Counted from the first letter of the stretch, positions 7,606 to 16,962 are shown. The stretch: DNA of 64,000 nucleotides from CBDAUN01 sp965214875 (GCA_965214875.1 OZ243980.1:1860001-1924000), one strand, 5' to 3'. The notes: generated by a model not told the origin, from the letters alone. Program-made: numbers and translations.

Positions 7606-10263
7606 ATGAGTAGCTGGAGATTCCCCGGAGCCCGATGGTGGAAATTCGATTTTCACACGCACACGCCCGCTTCATCGGATTTTTCGGATAGGCAAATGTC
7701 CCAAAATTCGTGGCTTCGCGAATTCATGAGCAATGAAATCGACTGCGTGGCGGTCACCGACCACAACAGCGGCGACTGGATTGACAGCCTTAAACAGGCG
7801 CTATGCGCACTTGAAACGACGCGGCCTGATTGGTATCGGCCGCTCCACTTGTTTCCCGGCGTAGAGATCTCGGCAGACGGCGGCGTTCACATACTAGCAA
7901 TTTTTGACCCGTCAAAAGCATCAGCCGATATCAACAGGCTGCTAGGAAGTGTCGGATACAAAGGAAAACCCGGGCTTAGCGAACGTGAAGCTGAAGAATC
8001 GCTGGCAAAAATCATTCCAATGATTGCTGATTTTGGAGGCGTTGCGGTACCGGCTCACGTGGACAAAAACAAGGGGCTGTTTCGACATAGACAAGGCATT
8101 GCGCTGAAAAGCGTCTTGCACAACCAAGCAATTCATGCAATGGAGTTGTGCGACACAAATTTTTCCAAACCTGAACTCTATGCGTCAGAAAAGATCGACT
8201 GGGCGGAAGTTTGCGGCTCCGACTATCACGGCGGCGAAGAATCCGGGGTAGGCAGCTATACATGGGTCAAAATGGAAACGCCTTCCATTGAAGGGTTGCG
8301 CCTTGCTCTGATAGATGGGGACGCTTCAATCAATAGAAACACTGAAGCAGATCCGAATGCACATGCGGAATGCGTGATTGAAAAATTCACGGTTGCGAAT
8401 GCAAAGTTTGTCGGCCGCCCGGATCCGGTGATCTGCGAATTCAGCCCTTTCTTAAATTCCATCATCGGCGGGCGCGGCAGCGGCAAATCGACGCTTCTGG
8501 AATTTGTTCGACTCGCTCTGCGACAGGAGCAAGGTTTGCCCAGTCGACTTAAGGAAGACTATCAAGACTATTTCAGCACAGATCAAGAAGGCGGACTTTT
8601 AACGAAGGATGCCGAGTTGAGGCTTTACTATCGAAAGGGAGGTGCCCGCTACCGCCTCAATTGGAGTGAAAAGACCGATGTCCCATCGATAGAGCAGGAG
8701 GATGCTGAAACAAAGCAATGGCACCCCGCCGAGGGAGAAATAACCTCATTGTTTCCAGCTAGCATCTATAGCCAGAAGCAGATTTTCGAGCTTGCAGGCA
8801 AGCCGCAGGGATTATTGGGCATCATCGACAGGGCCCCTAAAATACGGATTGACGAATGCTTGGCTGCACGCCGGACGTGCGGCAGCCTGTGCAAGCAGCT
8901 CCGCCAGCAACGGGTTGAACTGGTTCAGAAAATCAATGAAGAAAAAAAGCTTAAAGGGCAACTGAATGATGTTGATCGGCAAGTAAATCAGATCAATCGG
9001 CAAATTGCCCAAAAAAAGCAATCCGGCTATGACGATAAGCTGCGCAAGTACCGGTCGCGGCAAAGGCAATTGCGAGAAATTGATTATGTGGGACAGCACT
9101 GGCAAGATTTTTTGAATGCACTACGGGAGAGTCTTGATAGCCATGAAGCGGCAACGATCGACGAGAGGATTTTTTCTGAGCATCCCGAAATACTCGCTGA
9201 ATTGCAAAACCGACAACGTCAATGGCAAAAACGCATCGATGACATTCGCAGGATTGCCGATAGTGTGCAAAATGATTTGGAATCATGGAATACCGAAAGA
9301 GGCGAGCAGGATTGGATGAAGGCGATCAACGAAGATTTTCAGCAGTATAGGCAATTGCAAGATCTGCTCGATGAAATGAATATTGATCCGAGCAAATACC
9401 CCAATTTATTGCAAGAGCACTCTCGGATTGAGGAAGAGCTTAAGCAAATACAGGAATACAAGCAACAATCGAAAATCTTGCTAAAGCAGTTCAAAGACAA
9501 AGTGGAGGAAGCTGAGCGGCATCGGATTGAGTTGACCGACCGCAGAAAGCGATTCATTGCTCGTGTTCTGAGCGGCAACCAGAATGTAAAAATGACAATC
9601 GACCCTTTTGCGGAGCCTTGGGAAGAGGCAGAACAGAATATAAGAACGATGCTGCAGACGAAATCACACTTTCAGAAGGATTTCGAACAGCTGGCAAGCA
9701 TCTATGAAAAGCACGAAGGAGGGTGGAAAGAGGTAAAAGATCGAATATTGAAAATTCGCAAAAGCGAAGCTTCGCCAGCAGACACACGTTTCAGACAGCA
9801 TTTGCTGGGCTTGCCGGACGAATCGATAACTGATTTATTGCTATGGTTTCCCGAAGATGCCTTGCAAATCACCTACGGACCTGGCGACAGAACCATGCGC
9901 AGGAGCTCTCCGGGACAAAAATCGGCAGCCTTGCTGGCATTCATTCTGTCTTATGGCGATAAGCCTTTGCTGCTTGATCAGCCAGAGGATGATCTGGACA
10001 ACGACTTGATCTACAGCCTGATCGTGCAATCCATCAAAGATACCAAGACAAAGCGCCAGATAATCATTGTTACACACAATCCAAACATAGTTGTTAATGG
10101 CGACTCCGAAATGGTTCACTATCTGAGTGTGGGCAACGGACAGTCGCGAGTAAGTTCGGGCAGCATCCAATCTGAGTCTGTCAGAGAGCGAATTTGCGAT
10201 ACGATGGAAGGAGGCAGCAAAGCGTTTCAAAACCGCTACAAGCGCATTAATCTGCAATTCTGA
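7606..10263 (+). CDS. PHP-domain plus SMC/ABC-like ATPase (TrlF/Ppl-like)
   Basis: An 885-residue two-part protein. The N-terminus is a PHP phosphoesterase: FDFHTHTPAS (HTHT at 17-20), TDHNSGDW at 51-54 and FPGVEIS near 86. A P-loop ATPase follows with Walker A GGRGSGKST near 288-296, a long charged coiled coil from about 420 to 700, an ABC-type signature SSPGQKSAALLAF near 767-779, Walker B PLLLDQPEDDLDN near 787-799 and an H-loop VTHNP. This is the layout of SMC/RecF-like ATPases fused to a nuclease-like domain; PHP-ATPases of this kind are annotated as TrlF, and a single-gene antiphage protein of this type has been described as Ppl (from memory). The next gene starts two bases after the stop, so the two form one unit. 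Activity and target are unknown; defence is the inferred role. Confidence 0.85.
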   Translation: MSSWRFPGARWWKFDFHTHTPASSDFSDRQMSQNSWLREFMSNEIDCVAVTDHNSGDWIDSLKQALCALETTRPDWYRPLHLFPGVEISADGGVHILAIFDPSKASADINRLLGSVGYKGKPGLSEREAEESLAKIIPMIADFGGVAVPAHVDKNKGLFRHRQGIALKSVLHNQAIHAMELCDTNFSKPELYASEKIDWAEVCGSDYHGGEESGVGSYTWVKMETPSIEGLRLALIDGDASINRNTEADPNAHAECVIEKFTVANAKFVGRPDPVICEFSPFLNSIIGGRGSGKSTLLEFVRLALRQEQGLPSRLKEDYQDYFSTDQEGGLLTKDAELRLYYRKGGARYRLNWSEKTDVPSIEQEDAETKQWHPAEGEITSLFPASIYSQKQIFELAGKPQGLLGIIDRAPKIRIDECLAARRTCGSLCKQLRQQRVELVQKINEEKKLKGQLNDVDRQVNQINRQIAQKKQSGYDDKLRKYRSRQRQLREIDYVGQHWQDFLNALRESLDSHEAATIDERIFSEHPEILAELQNRQRQWQKRIDDIRRIADSVQNDLESWNTERGEQDWMKAINEDFQQYRQLQDLLDEMNIDPSKYPNLLQEHSRIEEELKQIQEYKQQSKILLKQFKDKVEEAERHRIELTDRRKRFIARVLSGNQNVKMTIDPFAEPWEEAEQNIRTMLQTKSHFQKDFEQLASIYEKHEGGWKEVKDRILKIRKSEASPADTRFRQHLLGLPDESITDLLLWFPEDALQITYGPGDRTMRRSSPGQKSAALLAFILSYGDKPLLLDQPEDDLDNDLIYSLIVQSIKDTKTKRQIIIVTHNPNIVVNGDSEMVHYLSVGNGQSRVSSGSIQSESVRERICDTMEGGSKAFQNRYKRINLQF

Positions 10264-10265
10264 CC

Positions 10266-11507
10266 ATGTTTACCGCTACGCAAATAAAGGCAAAGATACG
10301 TTCCGGGGAAAATTCGGGAGTCGAATTCAAGGAAGCGCGGATTAGCGGCGATAAAGTAACTGCCCCTGAACGAAACAAGCTATCGGATGAGATTGCGGCA
10401 TTCGCCAATCAATCAGGCGGCCTGATTGTTTTCGGCGTTGAAGATGGAACACGGCGAGTCGTCGGCATCCCGCAAACTGGCACGGCTGCACTTATACGAT
10501 ACATTAGCGAGATCTGCTACGACTCGATTGAGCCTGCCGTAGTTAATTTTTTTGTTTCAGATGTGGCAGTGGCTGACGAGTATGGCGAAGTGAAAACCCT
10601 TGTGTATGTACAAGTGGAGAAAAGCCTTTGGCTTCATAAAAGCGGCAACGGCTACTTCTATCGCCATGGGGATGCCAAAAGGGAAATGAGCCCTGAGCAT
10701 TTGCTGCGGGTGCGTCAAAGTCGTTCCCAGCTGCTTGTTGTGCCGTTTGACGAGCAGGGCGTCCCCAATACAAGCCAGAATTCCATGAGAAAGGATCTAT
10801 ACATGCGATTTGTCTCTGAAGATGAGCCGTCGCGTTTGCGCCAGCGCCGCTTGCTGGCAACTCGCGGCAATAGCCTGCTCGCGTCAGTGGCCGGCATATT
10901 GATGTGCAGCCCTTCTCCCGATGAGCACATCTTTAACTGTTTCATTCAAGCGGTGGTCTATAAAGGCAAAATAAAGGACGCAAATTACCAGATTGATGCG
11001 AAGGATTTTCGCGGGCCCTTGGATGAACAGGTAATCGGCGCGTATAGCTTTGTGAGACGGCACAACCAGGTTTCGGCGAATAAAAATATTGGCAGAGTGG
11101 AAAGATCGCAGTACAGCATGAGAGCCGTATTTGAAGCCTTGGTAAACTCGGTCGTTCACAGGGACTACTCTGTGAACGGTTCGAGAATATGTCTGTTCAT
11201 GTTTGCCGACCGAATAGAGATATCTTCCCCCGGTCTGCTCGCCAACACGCTGACAGTTGCAGATCTGGCCGACAACCAGTTTACGCGCAACGAGTTGCTA
11301 TCCCGGCTCATGTCGGAGCTGACGGTGGCCGGCGATATCGGGCAGACAGTCGAAAGAAGATACTTTTTGGAGCGGCGCGGGGAAGGCGTGGGAATCATTT
11401 TGCGCGAAAGCGAGAGGCTTAGCGGTCGAAAGCCCGAATATGCTCAGTCTGGAGGGGAATTGAAACTTACGATCCATGCGGCCGGTTCGCTGCAGGACGC
11501 CATCTGA
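10266..11507 (+). CDS. AlbA_2 (Schlafen-like) domain protein with HATPase_c_4 C-terminus
   Basis: A 413-residue protein. The N-terminus has the AlbA_2/Schlafen nuclease-like pattern SGENSGVEFKEAR (EFK at 20-22), NKLSDEIAAFANQSGG and VFGVEDGTRRVVGI. The C-terminal half has the HATPase_c_4 features FEALVNSVVHRDYS near 289-302 and FADRIEISSPGLL near 314-326, as in RecG-related ATP-binding regulators. It follows the PHP-ATPase gene after two bases and is surely co-translated. AlbA_2 proteins are found both as transcriptional regulators and as RNA-cleaving defence proteins, so it may be the regulator or the effector of the pair. No frameshift or truncation is seen. Confidence 0.85.
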   Translation: MFTATQIKAKIRSGENSGVEFKEARISGDKVTAPERNKLSDEIAAFANQSGGLIVFGVEDGTRRVVGIPQTGTAALIRYISEICYDSIEPAVVNFFVSDVAVADEYGEVKTLVYVQVEKSLWLHKSGNGYFYRHGDAKREMSPEHLLRVRQSRSQLLVVPFDEQGVPNTSQNSMRKDLYMRFVSEDEPSRLRQRRLLATRGNSLLASVAGILMCSPSPDEHIFNCFIQAVVYKGKIKDANYQIDAKDFRGPLDEQVIGAYSFVRRHNQVSANKNIGRVERSQYSMRAVFEALVNSVVHRDYSVNGSRICLFMFADRIEISSPGLLANTLTVADLADNQFTRNELLSRLMSELTVAGDIGQTVERRYFLERRGEGVGIILRESERLSGRKPEYAQSGGELKLTIHAAGSLQDAI

Positions 11508-11621
11508 CAGGCGGTGGTTCAGCGGATTCGCGACACTCTGAACAGAGCGTATAGCCGGAACGCAAATTCGGATTCATCAGGGCATGCCAGCGCACCCTAA
11601 TTCATTTTGAAGTTCTGCCGG

Positions 11622-12005
11622 TCAAGCCGATTGAATCAAATCGTCCACAGAAATTCCGAGAACATCTGCCAGACGCTTCATCGCCTTGACCGAGCCTGGT
11701 TTTCTGCCGGTCTCGATATTTGACAGATAGGACTGAGCGATGCCGCTTCTGGTGGCGAGCTCGGCTGCGGTCATGCCCCGATACTCGCGCCACACGCGAA
11801 CGGGATGAACGCCGTCGGCAATGCGCTCGGCCAGTTCGAAGGGCACCAACTCCTCATCCGGATCTCCAATGACACGCTGGGCGGTATCGATATCGGTTTC
11901 ATCCTCGTCGTAGGCGAGAGCGAGGGTTTCATATTCTTCGCGAGGGACTACGGCGTATTCCTTGTCGCCGAATGTCAGAATTTGATGGTTTCGGATGCTT
12001 TTCAC
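11622..12005 (-). CDS. Xre-family antitoxin
   Basis: A 127-residue antitoxin with a C-terminal helix-turn-helix (TAAELATRSGIAQSYLSNIE, residues about 80-99) and an acidic N-terminal half that includes YAVVPREEYETL. It lies directly after the RelE-like toxin gene, whose stop overlaps its ATG by four bases, so the order is toxin then antitoxin. It should bind the toxin and repress the shared promoter, which lies near 12270-12300. Intact. Confidence 0.87.
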   Translation of the reverse strand: MKSIRNHQILTFGDKEYAVVPREEYETLALAYDEDETDIDTAQRVIGDPDEELVPFELAERIADGVHPVRVWREYRGMTAAELATRSGIAQSYLSNIETGRKPGSVKAMKRLADVLGISVDDLIQSA

Positions 12006-12265
12006 TGGTAGGCATTTCCACGCGGCAGTATATCGATGACGTGCATCGTCTTTGACTCGTTGTCAACAGTATAAATCACCCGCCAACTGCCGATTCTCAG
12101 ACGGAAAAAGTCACCTTTTCTCAGAGGCTTGACATTATTTTTCGGAGCATGAGGGTTTGCGGCTACGCGGGCAATTTTCTTTATCACTGTTTGCTTGATA
12201 TTTTTCGGCATGCGATTGAGTTGTCGCAAAGCCGATTTGGTGATCAATATATCGAACATCAGCAA
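12002..12265 (-). CDS. RelE/ParE-family toxin
   Basis: An 87-residue RelE-fold protein: FDILITKSALRQLNRMP, VKPLRKGDFFRLRIGSWRVIY and a C-terminal VIDILPRGNAY. The basic residues around RLRIGSWRVIY are typical of ribosome-dependent mRNA interferases. The start may be the first ATG at 12265 or the one two codons on. It is the first gene of a two-gene operon with the Xre antitoxin and overlaps it by four bases (ATGA). Confidence 0.87.
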   Translation of the reverse strand: MLMFDILITKSALRQLNRMPKNIKQTVIKKIARVAANPHAPKNNVKPLRKGDFFRLRIGSWRVIYTVDNESKTMHVIDILPRGNAYQ

Positions 12266-12485
12266 ATTATATCCAATATAGAATATAAATTAATTAAAAA
12301 ATTATCTATCATAAAATTTTCACTTGTAGAAGTGTTTCAAATGAAGAAGCTCGCAAGTGCAAAAATTCGAGAGACAGAACCGGTCCGGTCGGTTCAACGG
12401 ATAATGAAAGCACAGCCTATCTGCCGGTGAGCCAAGCTACGCCTGAATCCGTCAAGAATATCAAAGAAGACAAAGATCGTTTACG
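12266..12485. other. Intergenic, promoter region of the RelE/Xre pair
   Basis: An AT-rich stretch (12280-12330) suits a promoter for the minus-strand toxin-antitoxin operon. No defined operator could be picked out. The rest contains remains of the HigB-like gene in another frame. Confidence 0.35.
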
Positions 12486-12737
12486 ATGGCAAATACGTTG
12501 CTGTGTACTCTGGATTTGCAAAGATCTGCTTCACGCAAACCGGGTCAGTTGAATGCCGCTATCGAGATTAATGACCTCGATAGACCATGCAATCATCTTA
12601 AGCCGCTCAAAGGGAAGCAATGGAGCATTCGCATCAATGATTGGTGGATGCTTTGTTTCAGGTGGCCCGAAGGTGGCCTAGCCCCCGAAGATGTAGAAAT
12701 TGCTGCCACGGCGCTTGGTTACGCCATTGCTGGATGA
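12486..12737 (+). pseudogene. HigB-like toxin remnant
   Basis: The C-terminal two thirds of a HigB/RelE-type toxin: RKPGQLNAAIEINDL, HLKPLKGKQWSIRINDWW, MLCFRWPEGG and APEDVEI. The family N-terminus with its start is not in this frame, and the end lacks the usual tail. No complete HigA partner is adjacent; the broken HigA-like gene at 4290-4721 may come from the same family but is 8 kb away. The last residues look replaced by unrelated codons. Confidence 0.6.
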
Positions 12738-12763
12738 AATTTATCGGAATCAATAGTTTATCG

Positions 12764-13093
12764 CTAATTTTTGATTAATGACAAGTTTGCATTTGTAATC
12801 GGTTTGATCTTTCGGAGCGAATTCATCGAGTAGATTAGAAGCGGAAGGATCAAGCGATTTAGCGCAATTAGCGAACGGCACAAGTGCAGAAAAAACATGG
12901 CAAGCATTGAGAGCAATAGCCATGATTGAATAAGATAATTCGTCGAGTACGTTTCTACATCTCTTTGCTTGATGAGGTATTTCTCACGGCCAGTTTCAGA
13001 TAACAAAGTGCAGGTGAGGATCAAGAAACCTTCTACAGCCCATTTGAGTAATTGGATAAATAGCTCGACAAACAATTTAGCCTTTGTCATCAA
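12764..13093 (-). CDS. Possible small membrane protein, not recognised
   Basis: A 109-codon frame with two hydrophobic stretches (about residues 9-32 and 55-85) that could be membrane segments. No family is recognised. It starts with TTG or ATG, has no clear ribosome site, and lies alone between toxin-antitoxin remnants and a Fic gene in an AT-rich stretch, where chance hydrophobic frames occur easily. Reported with low confidence. Confidence 0.25.
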   Translation of the reverse strand: MMTKAKLFVELFIQLLKWAVEGFLILTCTLLSETGREKYLIKQRDVETYSTNYLIQSWLLLSMLAMFFLHLCRSLIALNRLILPLLIYSMNSLRKIKPITNANLSLIKN

Positions 13094-13291
13094 GTGTCAA
13101 TTCGACTAGATCAATCTACTTGTTCCTCACCTTTGCAAAGCGCAGAATCACGGTTTTCTCGAAGTGCTAAATTGATCTCCCAATGAATAATTTAAATCGG
13201 ACATCATTGTTCAAATAATTTATACTATATTTTCATAAAATACTGTTTTATATTTATAATTAAAATAAAAATAAAGGACTTTAAACCGGTC
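13094..13291. other. AT-rich leader of the first Fic gene
   Basis: Very AT-rich from 13180 to 13280. It probably holds the promoter of the gene at 13292. AAGGAC at 13274-13279 may serve as its ribosome site. Confidence 0.4.
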
Positions 13292-14497
13292 ATGAATACC
13301 TGTTCCAAACAGAATTGCGACTGCGGCGAAGATATCGGAATGATGGAGCCCATGTTGTTTTCACAAGATTCAAGGTATCGAGCAGAATTGATCGAACTTG
13401 TGCTGGTACTGGTCAAAGCATCCAGCGATGCATCAGCGTGCCTGCCGGCAAAGGTGATAGCTTCGCTAGGCGTCTTGGTACGATCATTGAATTGCTACTA
13501 CAGCAATTTAATTGAGGGGCATCGCACTCGCATCTTAGATATCGAAAGATCGCTTGATAACGACTATAGCTCTGATCCTTCAATACGCAATCTTCAACTG
13601 GAGGCCAAATCGCATATTGAAGTGCAAGACTGGCTGGAAAGTCGCATCGGCGAATTTCAGTTTCCAATGATTGAGACTTTATGCGAGATTCACAGGCTTT
13701 TTTTCAAAGCGCTGCCGAAAGTTTTCCGCAGCATCGATATCCCTGAATCAAATAAACTGCTTGAGATCATTCCAGGGAATTTGCGCACTCATAATGTTCA
13801 GGTTGGCCGGCATTTGCCGGTCAGTCCAGGTGCTGTTCCACGCTTTTTACAGCGTTTCGAGGCAGTCTATGGCAATCTTGGAGCCTGCGATCGGCTACTT
13901 GCGTTGGCGGCCGCTCATCACCGCTTGCTTTGGATTCATCCGTTTCCCGACGGGAATGGCCGAGTCGCACGCTTGATGTCCGATGCGATGTTGCAAACGA
14001 CACTAGGCACAGGAAGTGTATGGACAGCTTCCCGCGGTCTCGCCCGTACCGAAGGTGTCTACAAGGCGTTGCTTGCCAACTGCGACTTGCCTCGTCGGAA
14101 TGATCTAGACGGTCGCGGCGTGTTGAGCGAAGAATCTTTATTTGAGTTCACCAAATATTTTCTTGAAACCTGCATCGAGCAAGCGGAATTTATGAAGCGG
14201 CTGATTCAGCCAGAGCAGTTGCGTGCCCGCATCGCGATTTGGGCGGAAACAGAAATTCGCATGGGAATTTTGCCGGCAAAGTCCGATGTTGTGCTGGAGT
14301 TTGTGGTGCTGAAAGGCTCGCTGCCGCGAGGTGAGGTTGGAAGCCTGCTAGGATTAAGCGATCGGCAGGCGCGCAGAATTACATCCGCATTGATTCATTC
14401 TGGCTCATTGACTTCAAAATCTTCACGCGCTCCGCTCACGCTCGCTTTCCCTTCAAAACTGGCAATGCACTGGTTGCCAGGGCTGCTTCCCGAATAA
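13292..14497 (+). CDS. Fic-domain protein (class II, probable AMPylator)
   Basis: A 401-residue Fic protein. The active-site motif HPFPDGNGRVAR lies near 216-227 and fits HPFx(D/E)GNGR. The inhibitory helix motif SNLIEG at 71-76 precedes the Fic core, which makes it class II (self-inhibited). The C-terminus contains a winged-helix region (GEVGSLLGLSDRQARRITSAL). Fic enzymes usually transfer AMP to a target hydroxyl; the target is unknown. It is convergent with a second class II Fic gene. Frame and length look intact. Confidence 0.9.
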   Translation: MNTCSKQNCDCGEDIGMMEPMLFSQDSRYRAELIELVLVLVKASSDASACLPAKVIASLGVLVRSLNCYYSNLIEGHRTRILDIERSLDNDYSSDPSIRNLQLEAKSHIEVQDWLESRIGEFQFPMIETLCEIHRLFFKALPKVFRSIDIPESNKLLEIIPGNLRTHNVQVGRHLPVSPGAVPRFLQRFEAVYGNLGACDRLLALAAAHHRLLWIHPFPDGNGRVARLMSDAMLQTTLGTGSVWTASRGLARTEGVYKALLANCDLPRRNDLDGRGVLSEESLFEFTKYFLETCIEQAEFMKRLIQPEQLRARIAIWAETEIRMGILPAKSDVVLEFVVLKGSLPRGEVGSLLGLSDRQARRITSALIHSGSLTSKSSRAPLTLAFPSKLAMHWLPGLLPE

Positions 14498-14643
14498 AAG
14501 GGCTTCGTCAACACCGCGCCGTACCAGGGCATGGCCAAAAGTGCTTGCAATCTTGATTTGTCAGAAAAGGAGGCGTCTCAAGCAGCCGTATCTCCGTTTT
14601 TGCACGATATTTTGCAAACTAAATGGGTCAAATTCCATCGCAT

Positions 14644-15696
14644 TCAAAGGACTGATTTGGTTTTACCGATGGAGATGTGCATCCGGCCTTTGCCGGTTAT
14701 TCGGTATTTTTGTAGACGACTCGTGGGCTTTTCCGGAATTGTCATTTCAATTAGCCCCATGTCCAATGCCGGCTTGAGGTAATTCTGACGAAATGATTTA
14801 CGGTCTGCCAGACCTAAGGCGGTTTGCAGTGATGCACGGTCCATATCGTTTTCGATCACTGATAGTAGTCGAGCGACTTGGGGGTTGACTTGGGGTCTGA
14901 CTTGGGGGATGGAGGCAACTATAGCCTCTAGAATCATGCGCAGCATAAAAGCGATAAAGGGTGCGGAATTTGCACTTTGATTGCTTTCCTGCAAGGACTT
15001 GTAGTATTCATCCTGATGACCGAACACCAGGCTCTCGATCGGAATATTGGCGAATAGAGAATTCCATTGAGACAGAATCAAACTCTGCCATAGCCGTCCA
15101 ATCCGTCCGTTTCCATCAGCAAAAGGATGGATGAACTCGAATTCATAATGAAATACCGCCCCGGCGATGAGCGGATGTGCGTCAGTTTTTCTTAGCCAGC
15201 TAAAAAGCTGTGCAATCAAATGCGGCACCCTGTCCGCCGGCGGAGCTAAGTGGATAACCTGCCCATCGGCCACCACCCCGACAGATCGGTTTCGGTATAT
15301 CCCGACTTCATCGATCAAGCCCAGCATCAGAATCTTATGCGTCTGGAGTAAATCTTTTTCTGAATGAGGTTGCCAGGCATAGAATTGTTCATAAGTAGCT
15401 ATGGCATTTTTGACTTCCTGTATATCACGGGGCAATCCGATCACGGGTTTATTTTCCAATATTGCTGTGATCTGCTCTTCGGTCAATGTATTGCCCTCAA
15501 TGGCCAGCGACCCATGTATGGTTCGGATTCGGTTGACGCGTCGCAGCCGCAACTCTGTCGTTTTGTCAGTGATAGCGGACAGATTCCCGATAGCCTCGCT
15601 AATCGCAGCGACAAGATTCAGGATATCCGAAGTAATCGTGTAAGGAGGATGATAGATCAACTTGCTTTTTGGTAGATTTGAGACTTTTACGCTCAA
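14644..15696 (-). CDS. Fic-domain protein (class II, probable AMPylator)
   Basis: A 350-residue Fic protein. The inhibitory motif SLAIEG is at 63-68 and the active-site motif HPFADGNGR at 190-198. The N-terminal region (ELRLRRVNRIRTIHGSLAIEGN) is the usual lead-in for this group, and the C-terminal 70 residues form a winged-helix part (LGLADRKSFRQNYLKPALD). It is convergent with the Fic gene at 13292 but clearly a different subfamily, so not a recent duplicate. Its promoter lies near 15720-15800. Confidence 0.9.
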   Translation of the reverse strand: MSVKVSNLPKSKLIYHPPYTITSDILNLVAAISEAIGNLSAITDKTTELRLRRVNRIRTIHGSLAIEGNTLTEEQITAILENKPVIGLPRDIQEVKNAIATYEQFYAWQPHSEKDLLQTHKILMLGLIDEVGIYRNRSVGVVADGQVIHLAPPADRVPHLIAQLFSWLRKTDAHPLIAGAVFHYEFEFIHPFADGNGRIGRLWQSLILSQWNSLFANIPIESLVFGHQDEYYKSLQESNQSANSAPFIAFMLRMILEAIVASIPQVRPQVNPQVARLLSVIENDMDRASLQTALGLADRKSFRQNYLKPALDMGLIEMTIPEKPTSRLQKYRITGKGRMHISIGKTKSVL

Positions 15697-16286
15697 TGAA
15701 AGAATATAGGAATTACATCAATTCTTCGGGAGAGAAATCCAAAACTTTTACACTTGTAGCACCTGAAATATCTTAAAAAGATACACGATGATAAATATTT
15801 TTAAAAAATGATACATATTTGTATATATGAATTATTCAGCGAGTCTGTGGCCGAGTTCGAGACCGTCTGCTGGCGGTGCGGCATCGAACTGTTCGCGCTG
15901 CAGCCCAAAAGCCCCAAGCATAGCGGCTGCGCCAGCGCGAGCTGATCGTCAAGCCGGCCCGGCTCGAGCGCCTCTGCAACCGAAGCGCGGGCCGCACGCG
16001 AGGAGCAAGAAAAGATCGCCGCTGGCCGGGCGGTTATGAAGCAACGAACGTGTGCGGAGCAGCTACAGAAAAAATTAAAAACGATGCGGAGCTGGGAAGC
16101 ACGGAACCGGTATAAAAAGAAAGGGAGTTATATACAATGCTAGCCAAAACATGTTGGCAAAATCGAGCGGATTTCGGTAGAATGATCGAGTATGATCATA
16201 ACCAAAAGGCAAAATGCATGGCATTTTGCCTGGTTGCCTAACACGCCAATTATTAATGTACATCAACTCCATTGGAGGATTCCATC
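15697..16286. other. Intergenic region with an IS remnant
   Basis: Between the Fic gene and the secreted-protein gene. It holds an IS481-type scrap at 15830-15940 and otherwise no coding feature. A short palindromic run GGCAAAATGCATGGCATTTTGCC lies near 16207. Confidence 0.45.
15830..15940 (+). pseudogene. IS481-type transposase scrap
   Basis: Translates to SESVAEFETVCWRCGIELF followed by ALQPKSPKHSGC, matching the catalytic stretch EFMAEFETACQQRGIALF / VLPPRSPKYNGC of the IS481 transposase at 28399-29306. DNA identity with that element is obvious over about 95 bases. Only this piece survives, with no ends. Confidence 0.7.
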
Positions 16287-16797
16287 ATGATACGCTTGAC
16301 CCCCCCATAAGCGACTGACACTTCTGGCCGCCGCGCTGGTGGCCCTTGTGCTGGCCCTGCCGATGGCAACATATGCCCAGTGCCCGTCTGGATTGAGCCA
16401 GCTGAATACCTCCTGGTTGACCGTAACCGTGGAGCCGAACCGAGGGTCGACATACAACCCGGACACACACCAGTTTACGACCGACACGACAAAGTATTCG
16501 GCCACGGCTAAGGTCAGTGAAGTGGTGGAGCAAGTCCTTATCAGAGCGGGCTACACCGATGCCCAATTCCGTTTTGGGATGCAGGGCGAAGGCGAGAACC
16601 TTCTCCACCACGGCGTCATGTGGTCCGCCGGGCGTCTTCGCAATGGTCAGTTCGAGGGGTTGGGCATTCCGATCCATTTCCATAACCTGGAACCGGACAC
16701 AAAGTACGCTGTGGAATTGCATGTGGAGAATGCCAATCTTCAATCTGCGCGGCCACAGATCCGGAAGTGTTTCCAGACGCCCGCGCCCCAGCCCTGA
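16287..16797 (+). pseudogene. Secreted protein of unknown function, frameshifted in its signal peptide
   Basis: A GGAGG ribosome site at 16275 and ATG at 16287 open a frame that stops after seven codons. With one C removed from the seven-C run at 16300-16306 the frame continues as HKRLTLLAAALVALVLALP and MATYAQ, a clean Sec signal peptide with cleavage after AYA-like residues. The mature part is about 140 residues and contains LEPDTKYAVELHV, a fibronectin-III-like strand pattern, but no family is recognised. The shift may be real decay, phase variation in a C-tract or a consensus error. An IS1380 copy is inserted 166 bases after the stop. Confidence 0.65.
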
Positions 16798-16962
16798 CAC
16801 GCCCGGCACCCCCCCCCGACCACTGGCCCCGAGGCCTGCACGCAGGGCGATGGATTGCGGCAATTGTCAAGTTGAGGCACGGCCCCTCATTTTCAGACTG
16901 ACCCACTACCAGCGTACCGGCCTCCGGGATTGGGGCTGCTGCACGGCGAGAGGCGTTCTCAT
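16798..16962. other. Non-coding flank of the IS1380 insertion
   Basis: Contains a nine-C run near 16809 and a 23-base sequence at 16889-16911 that recurs almost exactly at 40064-40086. The last five bases (CTCAT, 16958-16962) are the target duplication of the IS. Confidence 0.5.
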
